DNA of 31,687 bases, taken from Burkholderiales bacterium (GTDB lineage Bacteria; Actinomycetota; Thermoleophilia; Gaiellales; Gaiellaceae). Positions within the stretch are counted from its first letter, which is position 1, and every line of letters starts with the position of its first letter. A program made the translations under genes and the position numbers. Below, piece by piece: positions 6,327 to 12,819 of this stretch. The stretch covers positions 1-31,687 of the forward strand of contig JAICUZ010000002.1 in the NCBI GenBank assembly GCA_025935595.1, written 5' to 3'. Below the pieces are notes generated by a model that saw nothing but the letters and a program-made list of their open reading frames with translations, did no database searches and had not been told where the DNA came from.

Positions 6327-7633
6327 GGCGTCAAGGTATCCATGAACGAGGAGACCGAGAAGACTGCGTTGCCCGGCCCGGCCGGCCCGTAGCCGGGCGG
6401 CGCCGACAGGCCGTGCCGATCGAGAGCCTCGCGATAGGCGCCCAGCAACCGCACGTGGTACTCGAGCGGCGCGCCGTTCGGGTTGTCGCGGCCGAGCGGC
6501 GTGGTCGGCTCGGGGCACCACGTCGTGAACCGCGGCGTGATCCCGCGCGACATGAAGTGGTCGAGCCCCTCCGTCGTGGATTCGATCGCCGAGTCGACCG
6601 ACTCGAAGCCGAACGGCTTCGCCATCTCGACGCCTGCGACGAAGTTCGGGATCACGTGCGACGCGCCGAACACGTCGGCCGCGTCGAAGATCCGCCGGTG
6701 CCACTCCTCGCGGCCGACGTAACGCTCCTTGCCCGGCGAGATGATCTCGAAGAGCCGCTTGTCCCAGACCTCGTAGTTCGGGTGATAGATCGAGATCCCG
6801 TAGTCCTTGAAGCGCTGCACGTCCGCCTTCGGCAGCGCCTGCGCGACGACCTTGCCGATCCACCGTCCCGGGAAGCGCGACTCGATCGCCTCCGCGTAGC
6901 GGCCGTAGAAGTCCGCTTCTGCCAGGCCGTCCACGGACGACGTCACCGAGCCGCCCGTGAGTGTGTACGCCGTCGAGACGCGCTCCGTGTCGTACTGGTC
7001 GATCAGCGCCAAAGCTTCGAGCACGTCCTCGACCGGCTTCACCCCGGTGTACGGACGACCGGCCTTCCGGTGCTGCCGCCAGTTGTGGTTGATGTCGCAG
7101 AACTTGCACTCCTCGTGCGCGCCGAAGTACTGGCAGAGGCGCAGCACCGTGAGATAGATGAGGTACCCCCACTGGATCGTGGGCGCCGTCTCCATCACCG
7201 TCTTCCCGTTGTCGAGCAGGTGGCGGTAGTACTCGGGCATCGGCGGCAGCGCCACGTCCGCGAGCAGACGACCCTCGAGAGACAAGACGAGCCCGTCGGC
7301 GGAACCGGACACGGAGTACGGCGACTCCGGGTTGACGCGCACCGACACGATCGTGCGGCGCAAGCCCCACGGGCCACCGGTCAACGCGATCTCCTCCGGC
7401 GGCCTGCGCACGGCGGCCGCGCCGAGCTCGGCCAGCGGCTTCTGGTCGAACGAGAAGATGAAGTACGACTTCGGCTTGACCTCGCCGTCGAGATTGTCGG
7501 TCAGCGCCGACTCGTCGAACGCGATGCCGGTGCGGAGCAGGTCCTCCTTCAGCACCGCCTCGGGCGGAACCTCCGGAAAGCGGCCGATCAGGTCCTCGAC
7601 GAGCGCGCTGCGGGTCTCGGCGGTGGTGCTCAC
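6323..7633 (-). CDS. Radical SAM protein with CX8CX2C cluster motif, function unknown
   Basis: This 436-residue protein has only one plausible 4Fe-4S site: Cys167, Cys176 and Cys179 in LCQYFGAHEECKFCDIN, giving CX8CX2C instead of the usual CX3CX2C. A glycine-rich SAM-binding element TLTGGSVTS follows at the expected distance. Next come VAQALPK and YGISIYHPNYEVWD segments that fit the strands of a partial TIM barrel. The first 150 residues form an uncharacterised N-terminal domain. The CKFCDIN spacing resembles the last part of many radical SAM motifs, and Elp3 also has a widened spacing (CX9CX2C), but I do not recognise the family by name. The gene is translationally coupled (GTGA) to the MqnC/CofH-like gene downstream, so both probably act in one pathway. 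The start is GTG at 7633 with no clear Shine-Dalgarno. Confidence 0.75.
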   Translation of the reverse strand: MSTTAETRSALVEDLIGRFPEVPPEAVLKEDLLRTGIAFDESALTDNLDGEVKPKSYFIFSFDQKPLAELGAAAVRRPPEEIALTGGPWGLRRTIVSVRVNPESPYSVSGSADGLVLSLEGRLLADVALPPMPEYYRHLLDNGKTVMETAPTIQWGYLIYLTVLRLCQYFGAHEECKFCDINHNWRQHRKAGRPYTGVKPVEDVLEALALIDQYDTERVSTAYTLTGGSVTSSVDGLAEADFYGRYAEAIESRFPGRWIGKVVAQALPKADVQRFKDYGISIYHPNYEVWDKRLFEIISPGKERYVGREEWHRRIFDAADVFGASHVIPNFVAGVEMAKPFGFESVDSAIESTTEGLDHFMSRGITPRFTTWCPEPTTPLGRDNPNGAPLEYHVRLLGAYREALDRHGLSAPPGYGPAGPGNAVFSVSSFMDTLTP

Positions 7634-7665
7634 CGGGAGCCATCGTAGACGCGGAGAACCGCTCG

Positions 7666-7684
7666 CCCAGCTGCTGGGTAGTGT
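7666..7684 (+). promoter_or_regulatory. Palindrome and candidate -10 before the lone permease gene
   Basis: CCCAGC-T-GCTGGG (7666-7678) is a perfect inverted repeat, directly followed by TAGTGT (7679-7684), a TANNNT-type -10 hexamer 8 nt before the ATG at 7693. The layout suggests a leaderless promoter with an overlapping operator in the gap to the divergent radical SAM operon. The evidence is sequence only. Confidence 0.35.
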
Positions 7685-7692
7685 CGCGACAG

Positions 7693-8646
7693 ATGGGCAG
7701 CTTCGTGATCGGGCGGATCGCCTCGTACGTCCTCCTGTTCTTCGCGGTCACGCTGCTCGTCTTCGTGGCGTTCTTCGTCATGCCGAGGAACGACTCGCGC
7801 GTTGCCCGCCGGGCGCCGACTGAATACCGGCTCCACGGCGGGATGATGGGCGAGTACGCCCACTACGTCTGGGGCTTCGTCCGCCACGGCGACCTGGGCC
7901 GCTCGTACGGGACGCGCGAGAAGGTCACGACGCGCCTCGTCCAGGCCACGCCGGTGACGCTCTCGCTGGTCGCCGGCGGCCTCATCGTCTGGCTGGTGAT
8001 CGCGATCCCGCTCGGGATGTTGGCGGCGCTCCGACCGAGGTCGATGCTCGATCGCGGATCGTCGTTCGTCGTGATCTTCGGCCTGTCGATCCATCCGGTC
8101 CTGCTCGGCCTCGTGCTGAGCTACGTCTTCGGCCACCGGCTGAACGTGCTGCCGGCGCGCGGCTACTGCAGCGTCGACAACCTCTCGACGGGCTGCGACG
8201 GCCTCGCGCGCTGGGCCGAGCATCTCGTCCTCCCGTGGATCACTTTCGGCGTGGTCAATGCCGCCCTCTTCACGATGATGATCCGAGCGCTCGTCATGGA
8301 AGAGCTGAACGAGGAGTATGTGCGCACCGCGAGAGCTAAAGGCGCGGGTCCGGGACGAGTCGTGCGCGCGCACCTGCTGCGGAACGTGACGCTGCCGCTC
8401 GTGACGATGGTCGGCGTGCAGGCCGCGACGTCACTCGGCGGTGTCGTGTTCATCGAGTCCGTGTTCGACCTGCCGGGCCTCGGCGGCATGCTGCGCCGCG
8501 GCGCGCAACAACGCGACCTTCCGCTGACCGCGGGAAGCGTCCTGTTCCTCGCGCTCGCGATCATGGCGCTGAACCTGATCGTCGACATCTTCTACGGGCT
8601 TCTCGACCCACGTATTCGCACGGCGGCGCGAACCGCAGTATCGTGA
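7693..8646 (+). CDS. ABC transporter permease, DppB/OppB family, unpaired
   Basis: This inner-membrane permease has the binding-protein-dependent transport topology. It has an N-terminal membrane segment (VLLFFAVTLLVFVAFFV), a loop containing the GRSYGTREKV element typical of DppB, several further helices, and the EAA cytoplasmic motif EEYVRTARAKGAGPGRVV that docks the ATPase. It ends with the DppB-style DIFYGLLDPRIR. Length (317 residues) is normal. DppB proteins work with a DppC partner, two ATPases and a peptide-binding protein, and none of these lies nearby, so it is either an orphan that uses partners elsewhere or a remnant of a broken operon. The ATG at 7693 was chosen over a GTG at 7681 because a TAGTGT hexamer overlaps the latter; neither has a Shine-Dalgarno. 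Confidence 0.85.
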   Translation: MGSFVIGRIASYVLLFFAVTLLVFVAFFVMPRNDSRVARRAPTEYRLHGGMMGEYAHYVWGFVRHGDLGRSYGTREKVTTRLVQATPVTLSLVAGGLIVWLVIAIPLGMLAALRPRSMLDRGSSFVVIFGLSIHPVLLGLVLSYVFGHRLNVLPARGYCSVDNLSTGCDGLARWAEHLVLPWITFGVVNAALFTMMIRALVMEELNEEYVRTARAKGAGPGRVVRAHLLRNVTLPLVTMVGVQAATSLGGVVFIESVFDLPGLGGMLRRGAQQRDLPLTAGSVLFLALAIMALNLIVDIFYGLLDPRIRTAARTAVS

Positions 8647-8650
8647 GCCG

Positions 8651-8902
8651 GTGGAGCAGGCTGGGCTCAACGCGGACGAGCTCGAGCAATTGCGGCGATG
8701 GGGTGCGGGTCTGCAACAGGACTCGCGCCTGGAGGTGTCGGCCGCAGGGCGCGCAATCGTCCTTCTGATCGACGAGATCGAGCGGCTTCACGTGCTCGTC
8801 TGGGATCACCGGCTCTACCCGCCGGATGGCGAAGACCTGCCCGTCACGCTGGCCCAGCGCCTGCGGCAGCGGCTTCGTCCACAATCGGATCCCACCGACT
8901 GA
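8651..8902 (+). CDS. Small hypothetical protein
   Basis: This is an 83-residue predicted soluble protein, mostly helical, with no membrane segment and no recognised domain. It starts with GTG (VEQAGLNADELEQLRRWG) 4 nt after the permease stop and is followed by the histidine kinase gene 43 nt later. The codons look normal for this genome, with GC-rich third positions, which supports it being real. The tight spacing suggests co-transcription with the permease. The protein contains an ALLIDEIERL-like amphipathic helix (AIVLLIDEIERLHVLVW). I cannot assign a function. Confidence 0.5.
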   Translation: MEQAGLNADELEQLRRWGAGLQQDSRLEVSAAGRAIVLLIDEIERLHVLVWDHRLYPPDGEDLPVTLAQRLRQRLRPQSDPTD

Positions 8903-8945
8903 CTCGGTTTCCACAGCTAATCCACAGGGCATCACATCGCGCACA

Positions 8946-10622
8946 ATGCTGCGGAGAATGGAGACGGGCCTCCGCGCGAACACCGATCGGCTCGAGCGGC
9001 TCCAGGCCGTCACCGATGCCGCGCTGGCGCACCTCGAGGTCGAAGAGCTGTTGCAGGTGCTGCTGCCGCGCATCCGCGACATCCTCGGCGCCGACACATG
9101 TGCGGTCCTGCTGCTTGACGAAGAGACCAACGAGCTGGTCGCGCGCGCAGCCGTGGGGATCGAGGAAGAGGTCGAGGCCGGCGTGCGGATCGCGATGGGC
9201 GGAGGATTCGCGGGCCGCGTAGCCGCCGGCAAGCAACCGGTCGTCCTCGACGACATCGACGAGGCAGAGCTGCTGAACCCGATCCTGCGCGAGAAAGGCA
9301 TCAAGTCGATGGTCGGCGTGCCGCTCCTCGTCGCAGGCGCGGTGATCGGCGTGCTCCACGTCGGCACCCTGCAGCGGCGTGAGTTCGACTCGGACGACGT
9401 TGACCTGTTGCAGCTCGCGGCCGACCGCGCGGCGGTGGCGATCGAACACGCGCGCTTGTTCGAGGCGGAGCGCCACGCCCGTCGGCGGATCGAGCACGTG
9501 CAGGCCGTCACGGACGCGGCTCTTGCGCATCTCGAGCTCGAGGAGCTGCTCGACGTTCTCCTGCCGCGCATCCGAGACATCCTGGTGGCCGATACGTGCG
9601 CGGTGTTGTTGCTCGACCGCGAGACGAACGAGCTCGTCGCCCGCGCGGCACTCGGGATCGAGGAGGAGGTCGTCGCCGGCGTCAGGATCCCGATGGGCGG
9701 GGGCTTCGCCGGTCGGGTGGCGGCGACGAAGGAGCCGGTGATCATCGACAACCTCGCGACCTACCGCGTGCTGAATCCGATCCTGCGAGAGAAAGGGATC
9801 GAGTCGATGCTCGGCGTTCCGCTGCTCGTCGGTGGTGACGCGATCGGCGTGATGCACGTCGGCTCGCTCGCTCCGCGCAGGTTCACGAATGACGACGTCG
9901 AGCTCCTGCAGCTCGTCGCCCAGCGTGTGGCGATCGCGATCGAGCGCGCGAAGCTGCACGAGCAGGCGCGGCAGTTCGACCAGCTGAAGCTGAACTTCGT
10001 CGCGATCGCGTCACACGAGTTGCGGACGCCGGCTACGTCGATCTACGGCGCGCTGACGACGCTCGTCCAGCGGCTCGAGCTACCTCCGGAGACTCGCGAG
10101 GAGCTGATCCAGATGGCGTATCAGCAGTCCGATCGCATGCGGAGACTGATCGAGCAGCTCCTCGACCTCTCTCGCCTCGACGCTCGAGCGATCCGAGTGG
10201 TGCCGCACCCGATCGTGCTCTCGAGTGTCCTCGCCGAGATCGTTTCCGGTTCGGTGCCGCAGGGGCTGCGTGCCGACGTCGACGTCCCTCCTGATCTCGC
10301 TGCCGTCGCCGACCCGCTCGCCCTCGAACGCGTCCTCACGAACCTGCTGACGAACGCCGTCCGCCATGGAGCCGCGCCGATCCGCCTCAGCGCCGTCCGG
10401 AAGGATGCGAACCTCCGGATCTCCGTCGAGGACTCCGGCAGCGGCGTGCCCGAGGAGTTGCGCGACCGCCTGTTCGACCGTTTCTCGCGCGCCGACTCGG
10501 GAGTCGGCAGCGGGCTCGGTCTCGCGATCGCCCGCGCGTACGCCCACGCAATGGGCGGCGAGCTCTTCTACCGCGAGGGCGCGCCCGGCGCGCGGTTCGA
10601 GCTCGTCATCCCTCAGGACTGA
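8946..10622 (+). CDS. Tandem-GAF sensor histidine kinase
   Basis: This is a soluble 558-residue histidine kinase. Two GAF domains (about 25-175 and 190-340) are followed by a HisKA domain with phospho-accepting His357 in FVAIASHELRTP, then a HATPase domain with N-box LTNLLTNAVRHG, G1 box DSGSGVPEEL and G2 box GSGLGLAIARAY. The two GAF units are near copies with a period of 166 residues, beginning QAVTDAALAHLE in both. There is no membrane segment, so it should sense a cytoplasmic signal. No response regulator gene is adjacent. ATG 8946 was taken because the open frame upstream overlaps the preceding small gene; ATG 8958 is an alternative. Its stop overlaps the convergent ArsR gene by 10 bp. 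Confidence 0.93.
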   Translation: MLRRMETGLRANTDRLERLQAVTDAALAHLEVEELLQVLLPRIRDILGADTCAVLLLDEETNELVARAAVGIEEEVEAGVRIAMGGGFAGRVAAGKQPVVLDDIDEAELLNPILREKGIKSMVGVPLLVAGAVIGVLHVGTLQRREFDSDDVDLLQLAADRAAVAIEHARLFEAERHARRRIEHVQAVTDAALAHLELEELLDVLLPRIRDILVADTCAVLLLDRETNELVARAALGIEEEVVAGVRIPMGGGFAGRVAATKEPVIIDNLATYRVLNPILREKGIESMLGVPLLVGGDAIGVMHVGSLAPRRFTNDDVELLQLVAQRVAIAIERAKLHEQARQFDQLKLNFVAIASHELRTPATSIYGALTTLVQRLELPPETREELIQMAYQQSDRMRRLIEQLLDLSRLDARAIRVVPHPIVLSSVLAEIVSGSVPQGLRADVDVPPDLAAVADPLALERVLTNLLTNAVRHGAAPIRLSAVRKDANLRISVEDSGSGVPEELRDRLFDRFSRADSGVGSGLGLAIARAYAHAMGGELFYREGAPGARFELVIPQD

Positions 10623-10966
10623 GCGGAGCCGTCAGGAGGACGCGCGCCGAGCGCAATGCGAAGCGGCTCGACGGCGTCGGGGACGAGGCGGTAGTACGAC
10701 CATGTCCCGCGTTTCGCGGCCGTCACGAGCCCGACGTCCCGCAAGACCCGCAGGTGGTGCGAGATCGTCGGCTGGGAGAGGTCGAACGCAGCCGTCAGGT
10801 CGCACACGCAGACCTCTTCGGCGCCGGCGAGCCGGTTGATGATCCCGACGCGCGTCGGATCGGCGAGCGCCTTGAAGCGGTCGGCGAGCGCCTCCGCATC
10901 GGAGCGGGCGATCGGCGGTGTGCCGGGCCCGCAGCAGACGGGCGTGATGACGGCCAACCTCTTCAT
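10613..10966 (-). CDS. ArsR/SmtB-family metal(loid)-responsive repressor
   Basis: This is a 117-residue winged-helix repressor. The alpha-3 metal-site motif is EVCVCDL (Cys53 and Cys55), the arsenite/antimonite-type ArsR signature, and the recognition helix is SQPTISHHLRVLRDVGLV. A second thiol pair, Cys11-Cys12 in VCCGPG, lies at the N-terminus and could add ligands, as in CadC-like or actinobacterial ArsR proteins. The wing carries RGTWSYYRLV. The gene is divergent from a 17-codon Cys-rich micropeptide gene, and the 57-bp gap between them is full of inverted repeats, so it probably represses both itself and the peptide. No arsenite pump or reductase gene is adjacent, unusual for an ArsR. 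Inducer identity is inferred. Confidence 0.92.
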   Translation of the reverse strand: MKRLAVITPVCCGPGTPPIARSDAEALADRFKALADPTRVGIINRLAGAEEVCVCDLTAAFDLSQPTISHHLRVLRDVGLVTAAKRGTWSYYRLVPDAVEPLRIALGARPPDGSAQS

Positions 10967-11008
10967 CGACGACTATCAATGTATCATCCATCGACGTTCG
11001 TCGATGAA
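10962..11008. promoter_or_regulatory. Nested inverted repeats, candidate ArsR operator and divergent promoter
   Basis: TTCATCGACGA (10962-10972) is repeated in exact inverted form at 10998-11008, 25 bp apart. Within it lies CATCGACG-TT-CGTCGATG (10989-11006), an 18-bp palindrome with a 2-nt centre. The left arm covers the arsR start codon. TATCAT (10982-10987) is a possible -10 for the plus-strand peptide gene; on the other strand GATAGT sits 5 nt before the arsR ATG, suggesting a leaderless arsR. ArsR proteins bind imperfect palindromes of this size overlapping promoters. Confidence 0.6.
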
Positions 11009-11023
11009 GACGGGAGGTGACCG

Positions 11024-11077
11024 ATGAAGAAGGACGACTGCTGCGGCTCGGACTGCTGCGGCGACGACTGCTGCTGA
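11024..11077 (+). CDS. 17-residue Cys-rich micropeptide, ArsR-linked
   Basis: This is a tiny gene encoding MKKDDCCGSDCCGDDCC: six cysteines in three CC pairs, five aspartates and no hydrophobic core. Evidence for translation is a full Shine-Dalgarno GGGAGGTGA (11012-11020) 3 nt before the ATG, an exact stop, and a strong hairpin 4 nt after the stop, which together make a self-contained expression unit. It is divergent from an ArsR-type thiol metal sensor with operator-like repeats in between. The composition suggests a minimal metal- or metalloid-binding thiolate peptide, comparable in idea with metallothioneins or the mycobacterial MymT, but I know of no named family of this size and pattern. 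The alternative is a regulatory leader peptide; no downstream gene on this strand supports that. Confidence 0.7.
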   Translation: MKKDDCCGSDCCGDDCC

Positions 11078-11080
11078 CCC

Positions 11081-11104
11081 GAGAGGCCGCGCGAGCGGCC
11101 TCTC
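11081..11104. terminator. Perfect 10-bp hairpin terminator, bidirectional
   Basis: GAGAGGCCGC (11081-11090) pairs fully with GCGGCCTCTC (11095-11104) around a GCGA tetraloop of the stable GNRA type. It lies 4 nt after the micropeptide stop and 4 nt before the 3' end of the convergent secreted-protein gene, so it can end both transcripts. No T tract follows. Confidence 0.7.
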
Positions 11105-11108
11105 CCTA

Positions 11109-11567
11109 TCAGCCGTACTGCAGGCGGAGGACCACGATCGTGGCGCCCGGGTGAGTCGTGTCGCCGTCGCTTCGGGTGTAGGTGCCCTTGACGCCGGCGA
11201 ACGCGCCGGATCCGTCGACGACCGGAACGACAATTCCGGCGTGTCGAGGCAGGTGCCTCGCCTTGCCGGAGTACTCGAGGACGCCGCCCGGCAGTTTGAT
11301 GCCTCCGACGAGTCGAGGGCCGTGCGAGATGCCGACCTCGGCGCCGACCTTCACGCCGGCCGGCTTCCCGAACTGGCGCGTCTCGTTCAGGAGGTCACTC
11401 GTCCACGAGCTCTTCTTGCCGCTCGGATGATTGGACGTCTGGACCCAGATCAAGCGGATCACCCGCGGGCCGGCCGCAGCGCCCGCCGACGGACCGGCGA
11501 CGCCGAGCGTCGTCGAGACGACGAGCAGAAGGAGCATCGTTCGCAGGCGGTGCATTCCGTAGCTCAT
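11109..11567 (-). CDS. Secreted protein, allene-oxide-cyclase/dirigent barrel-like
   Basis: This 152-residue protein has a signal peptide (RLRTMLLLLVVSTTLGVAG, then an Ala-rich cleavage region) and a mature part rich in beta strands. The segments GGIKLPGGVLEYSGKARH and VVDGSGAFAGVKGTYTRSDGD, ending in VVLRLQ, resemble the eight-stranded barrel of allene oxide cyclase and dirigent-like proteins, which also occur in actinobacteria as secreted proteins of unknown role. The assignment rests on pattern only. The start is either ATG 11567 or ATG 11555 (MHRLRT); the second gives a cleaner signal peptide, and neither has a good Shine-Dalgarno. It stands alone, downstream of the msrA gene on the same strand by 45 bp. 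Confidence 0.7.
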   Translation of the reverse strand: MSYGMHRLRTMLLLLVVSTTLGVAGPSAGAAAGPRVIRLIWVQTSNHPSGKKSSWTSDLLNETRQFGKPAGVKVGAEVGISHGPRLVGGIKLPGGVLEYSGKARHLPRHAGIVVPVVDGSGAFAGVKGTYTRSDGDTTHPGATIVVLRLQYG

Positions 11568-11612
11568 CGGCGCGCCGTGCCTTCGCGGCGATGCCCTGTT
11601 CGAGGATCGGCG

Positions 11613-12137
11613 CTAGCGGTCGGAGACCGCGCCCGCACGGCGCGGCAGCACCCAGCCCGGGCGGGGAAAGTGGCACGTGTACCCGTTGGGGTAGTGCTCG
11701 AGGTAGTCCTGGTGCTCGGGCTCCGCCTCCCAGAACGGCCCCGCCGATTGCACCTCGGTGACGACGCGCCCGGGCCAGAGCCCGGATGCCTGGACGTCGG
11801 CGATCGTGTCTTCGGCGACACGCCTCTGGTCGTCGTCCACGTAGAAGATCGCCGAGCGGTAGCTCGTCCCGATGTCGTTGCCCTGGCGGTTCACGGTCGT
11901 CGGGTCATGGATCTGGAAGAAGAACTCGAGGATGTCGCGGTACGAGGTCTGCGCGGGATCGAAGAAGATCTCGATCGCCTCGGCATGCGTGCCGTGGTTG
12001 CGGTACGTCGCGTTCGGGACGTCGCCGCCCGTGTAGCCGACCCGTGTCGAAACGATCCCGGGACGCTTGCGGATCAAGTCCTGCATCCCCCAGAAGCAGC
12101 CACCGGCGAGGATCGCCTTCTCGATGTGGTCGTCCAT
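11613..12137 (-). CDS. msrA: Peptide-methionine (S)-S-oxide reductase
   Basis: This 174-residue enzyme reduces the S-epimer of methionine sulfoxide in proteins and free methionine. The catalytic motif AGGCFWG contains the nucleophile Cys14, and the family blocks GYTGG, HAEAIEIFFDP, FFFQIHDPTT, GNDIGTSYRSAIFY and EPEHQDYLEHYPNGY are all present. The start at 12137 (MDDHIEKAILAGGCFWG) was chosen from family length; the open frame extends upstream but without similarity. Divergent from the SCO1-like gene with 76 bp between them. Methionine repair fits the copper and redox theme of the neighbours, but no shared regulation is visible. Confidence 0.95.
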   Translation of the reverse strand: MDDHIEKAILAGGCFWGMQDLIRKRPGIVSTRVGYTGGDVPNATYRNHGTHAEAIEIFFDPAQTSYRDILEFFFQIHDPTTVNRQGNDIGTSYRSAIFYVDDDQRRVAEDTIADVQASGLWPGRVVTEVQSAGPFWEAEPEHQDYLEHYPNGYTCHFPRPGWVLPRRAGAVSDR

Positions 12138-12213
12138 AGCGCCCAGTGTAGGGATCGGCCGATCGGCGGCGGCGCGTGGATTGGAAAGATCGCGGCTAGA
12201 CTGCCGCCCTCGC

Positions 12214-12819
12214 ATGGCCCGGTCGCGTCCTCGCTGGTTCATTGCGCTCCTCGGCGGGAGCGCTGTTTTTGTCGCCGTGATCGGTGTGGCGGCGGCGAAC
12301 CCGCCGAAGTTCCTCGGCCCGGCGATCGCGCATCCGAGCGTGGCGCCGGACTTCACGCTTCGCGATCAGAGGGGCCGCGTCGTTCGCCTCTCCGCCGAGC
12401 GCGGCAAGGTCGTGATGATCACGTTTCTCTACACGCATTGCCCCGACCTGTGCCCGCTGACCGCAGCGCACATCGACGCCGCGCTCACGCGGCTGGGCCC
12501 GCGTCGAAAGGGCGTGGTCGCGCTCGCCGTCACGGTCGATCCGAAGGGCGACACGAAGTCCGCCGTGCGCGCCTACGCCCGCGTGCACCGGTTGCCCGCG
12601 GAGTTCCACTATCTCACCGGGTCGAAAACGGCGCTCGAGCGCATCTGGCGCCTGTACAACGTCACACCCGTCCGGCCGGGCGGCCCCGATCCCGACCATA
12701 CGCTCTACATCCTCCTGCTCGACAAGAACGGCAAGTCGCGGGTGCTGTTCGACGCGCTCGCCAAGCCCACGGCGATGGCGCACGACCTCGGCATCCTGCT
12801 GGGCTCTACCGCAGGCTGA
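12214..12819 (+). CDS. SCO1/SenC-family copper chaperone
   Basis: This 201-residue membrane-anchored thioredoxin-fold protein has an N-terminal hydrophobic anchor (about 9-27). The SCO copper site is complete: Cys76 and Cys80 in THCPDLCP and the distant ligand His162 in PDPDHTLYIL. SCO proteins deliver copper to the CuA site of cytochrome c oxidase or act as thiol-disulfide reductases for it, on the outer face of the membrane. The gene is convergent with the three-gene copper operon and overlaps its last gene by 14 bp. The ATG at 12214 was chosen because it directly precedes the positively charged start of the anchor (MARSRPRW). Confidence 0.92.
   Translation: MARSRPRWFIALLGGSAVFVAVIGVAAANPPKFLGPAIAHPSVAPDFTLRDQRGRVVRLSAERGKVVMITFLYTHCPDLCPLTAAHIDAALTRLGPRRKGVVALAVTVDPKGDTKSAVRAYARVHRLPAEFHYLTGSKTALERIWRLYNVTPVRPGGPDPDHTLYILLLDKNGKSRVLFDALAKPTAMAHDLGILLGSTAG

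Noticed and set aside
6413..7648. Plus-strand 411-codon open frame opposite the radical SAM gene
   Set aside because: Antisense shadow; no motif and no ribosome site, while the minus strand has clear cluster cysteines.
6327..7781. Minus-strand extension of the MqnC-like frame to 839 residues
   Set aside because: The added part is a low-complexity shadow of the CX8CX2C radical SAM gene; family homology begins at 6326.
11004..11027. Seven-codon ORF (MKTGGDR) just before the Cys-rich micropeptide
   Set aside because: No Shine-Dalgarno of its own; its sequence covers the ribosome site of the micropeptide and is best explained as operator plus Shine-Dalgarno.
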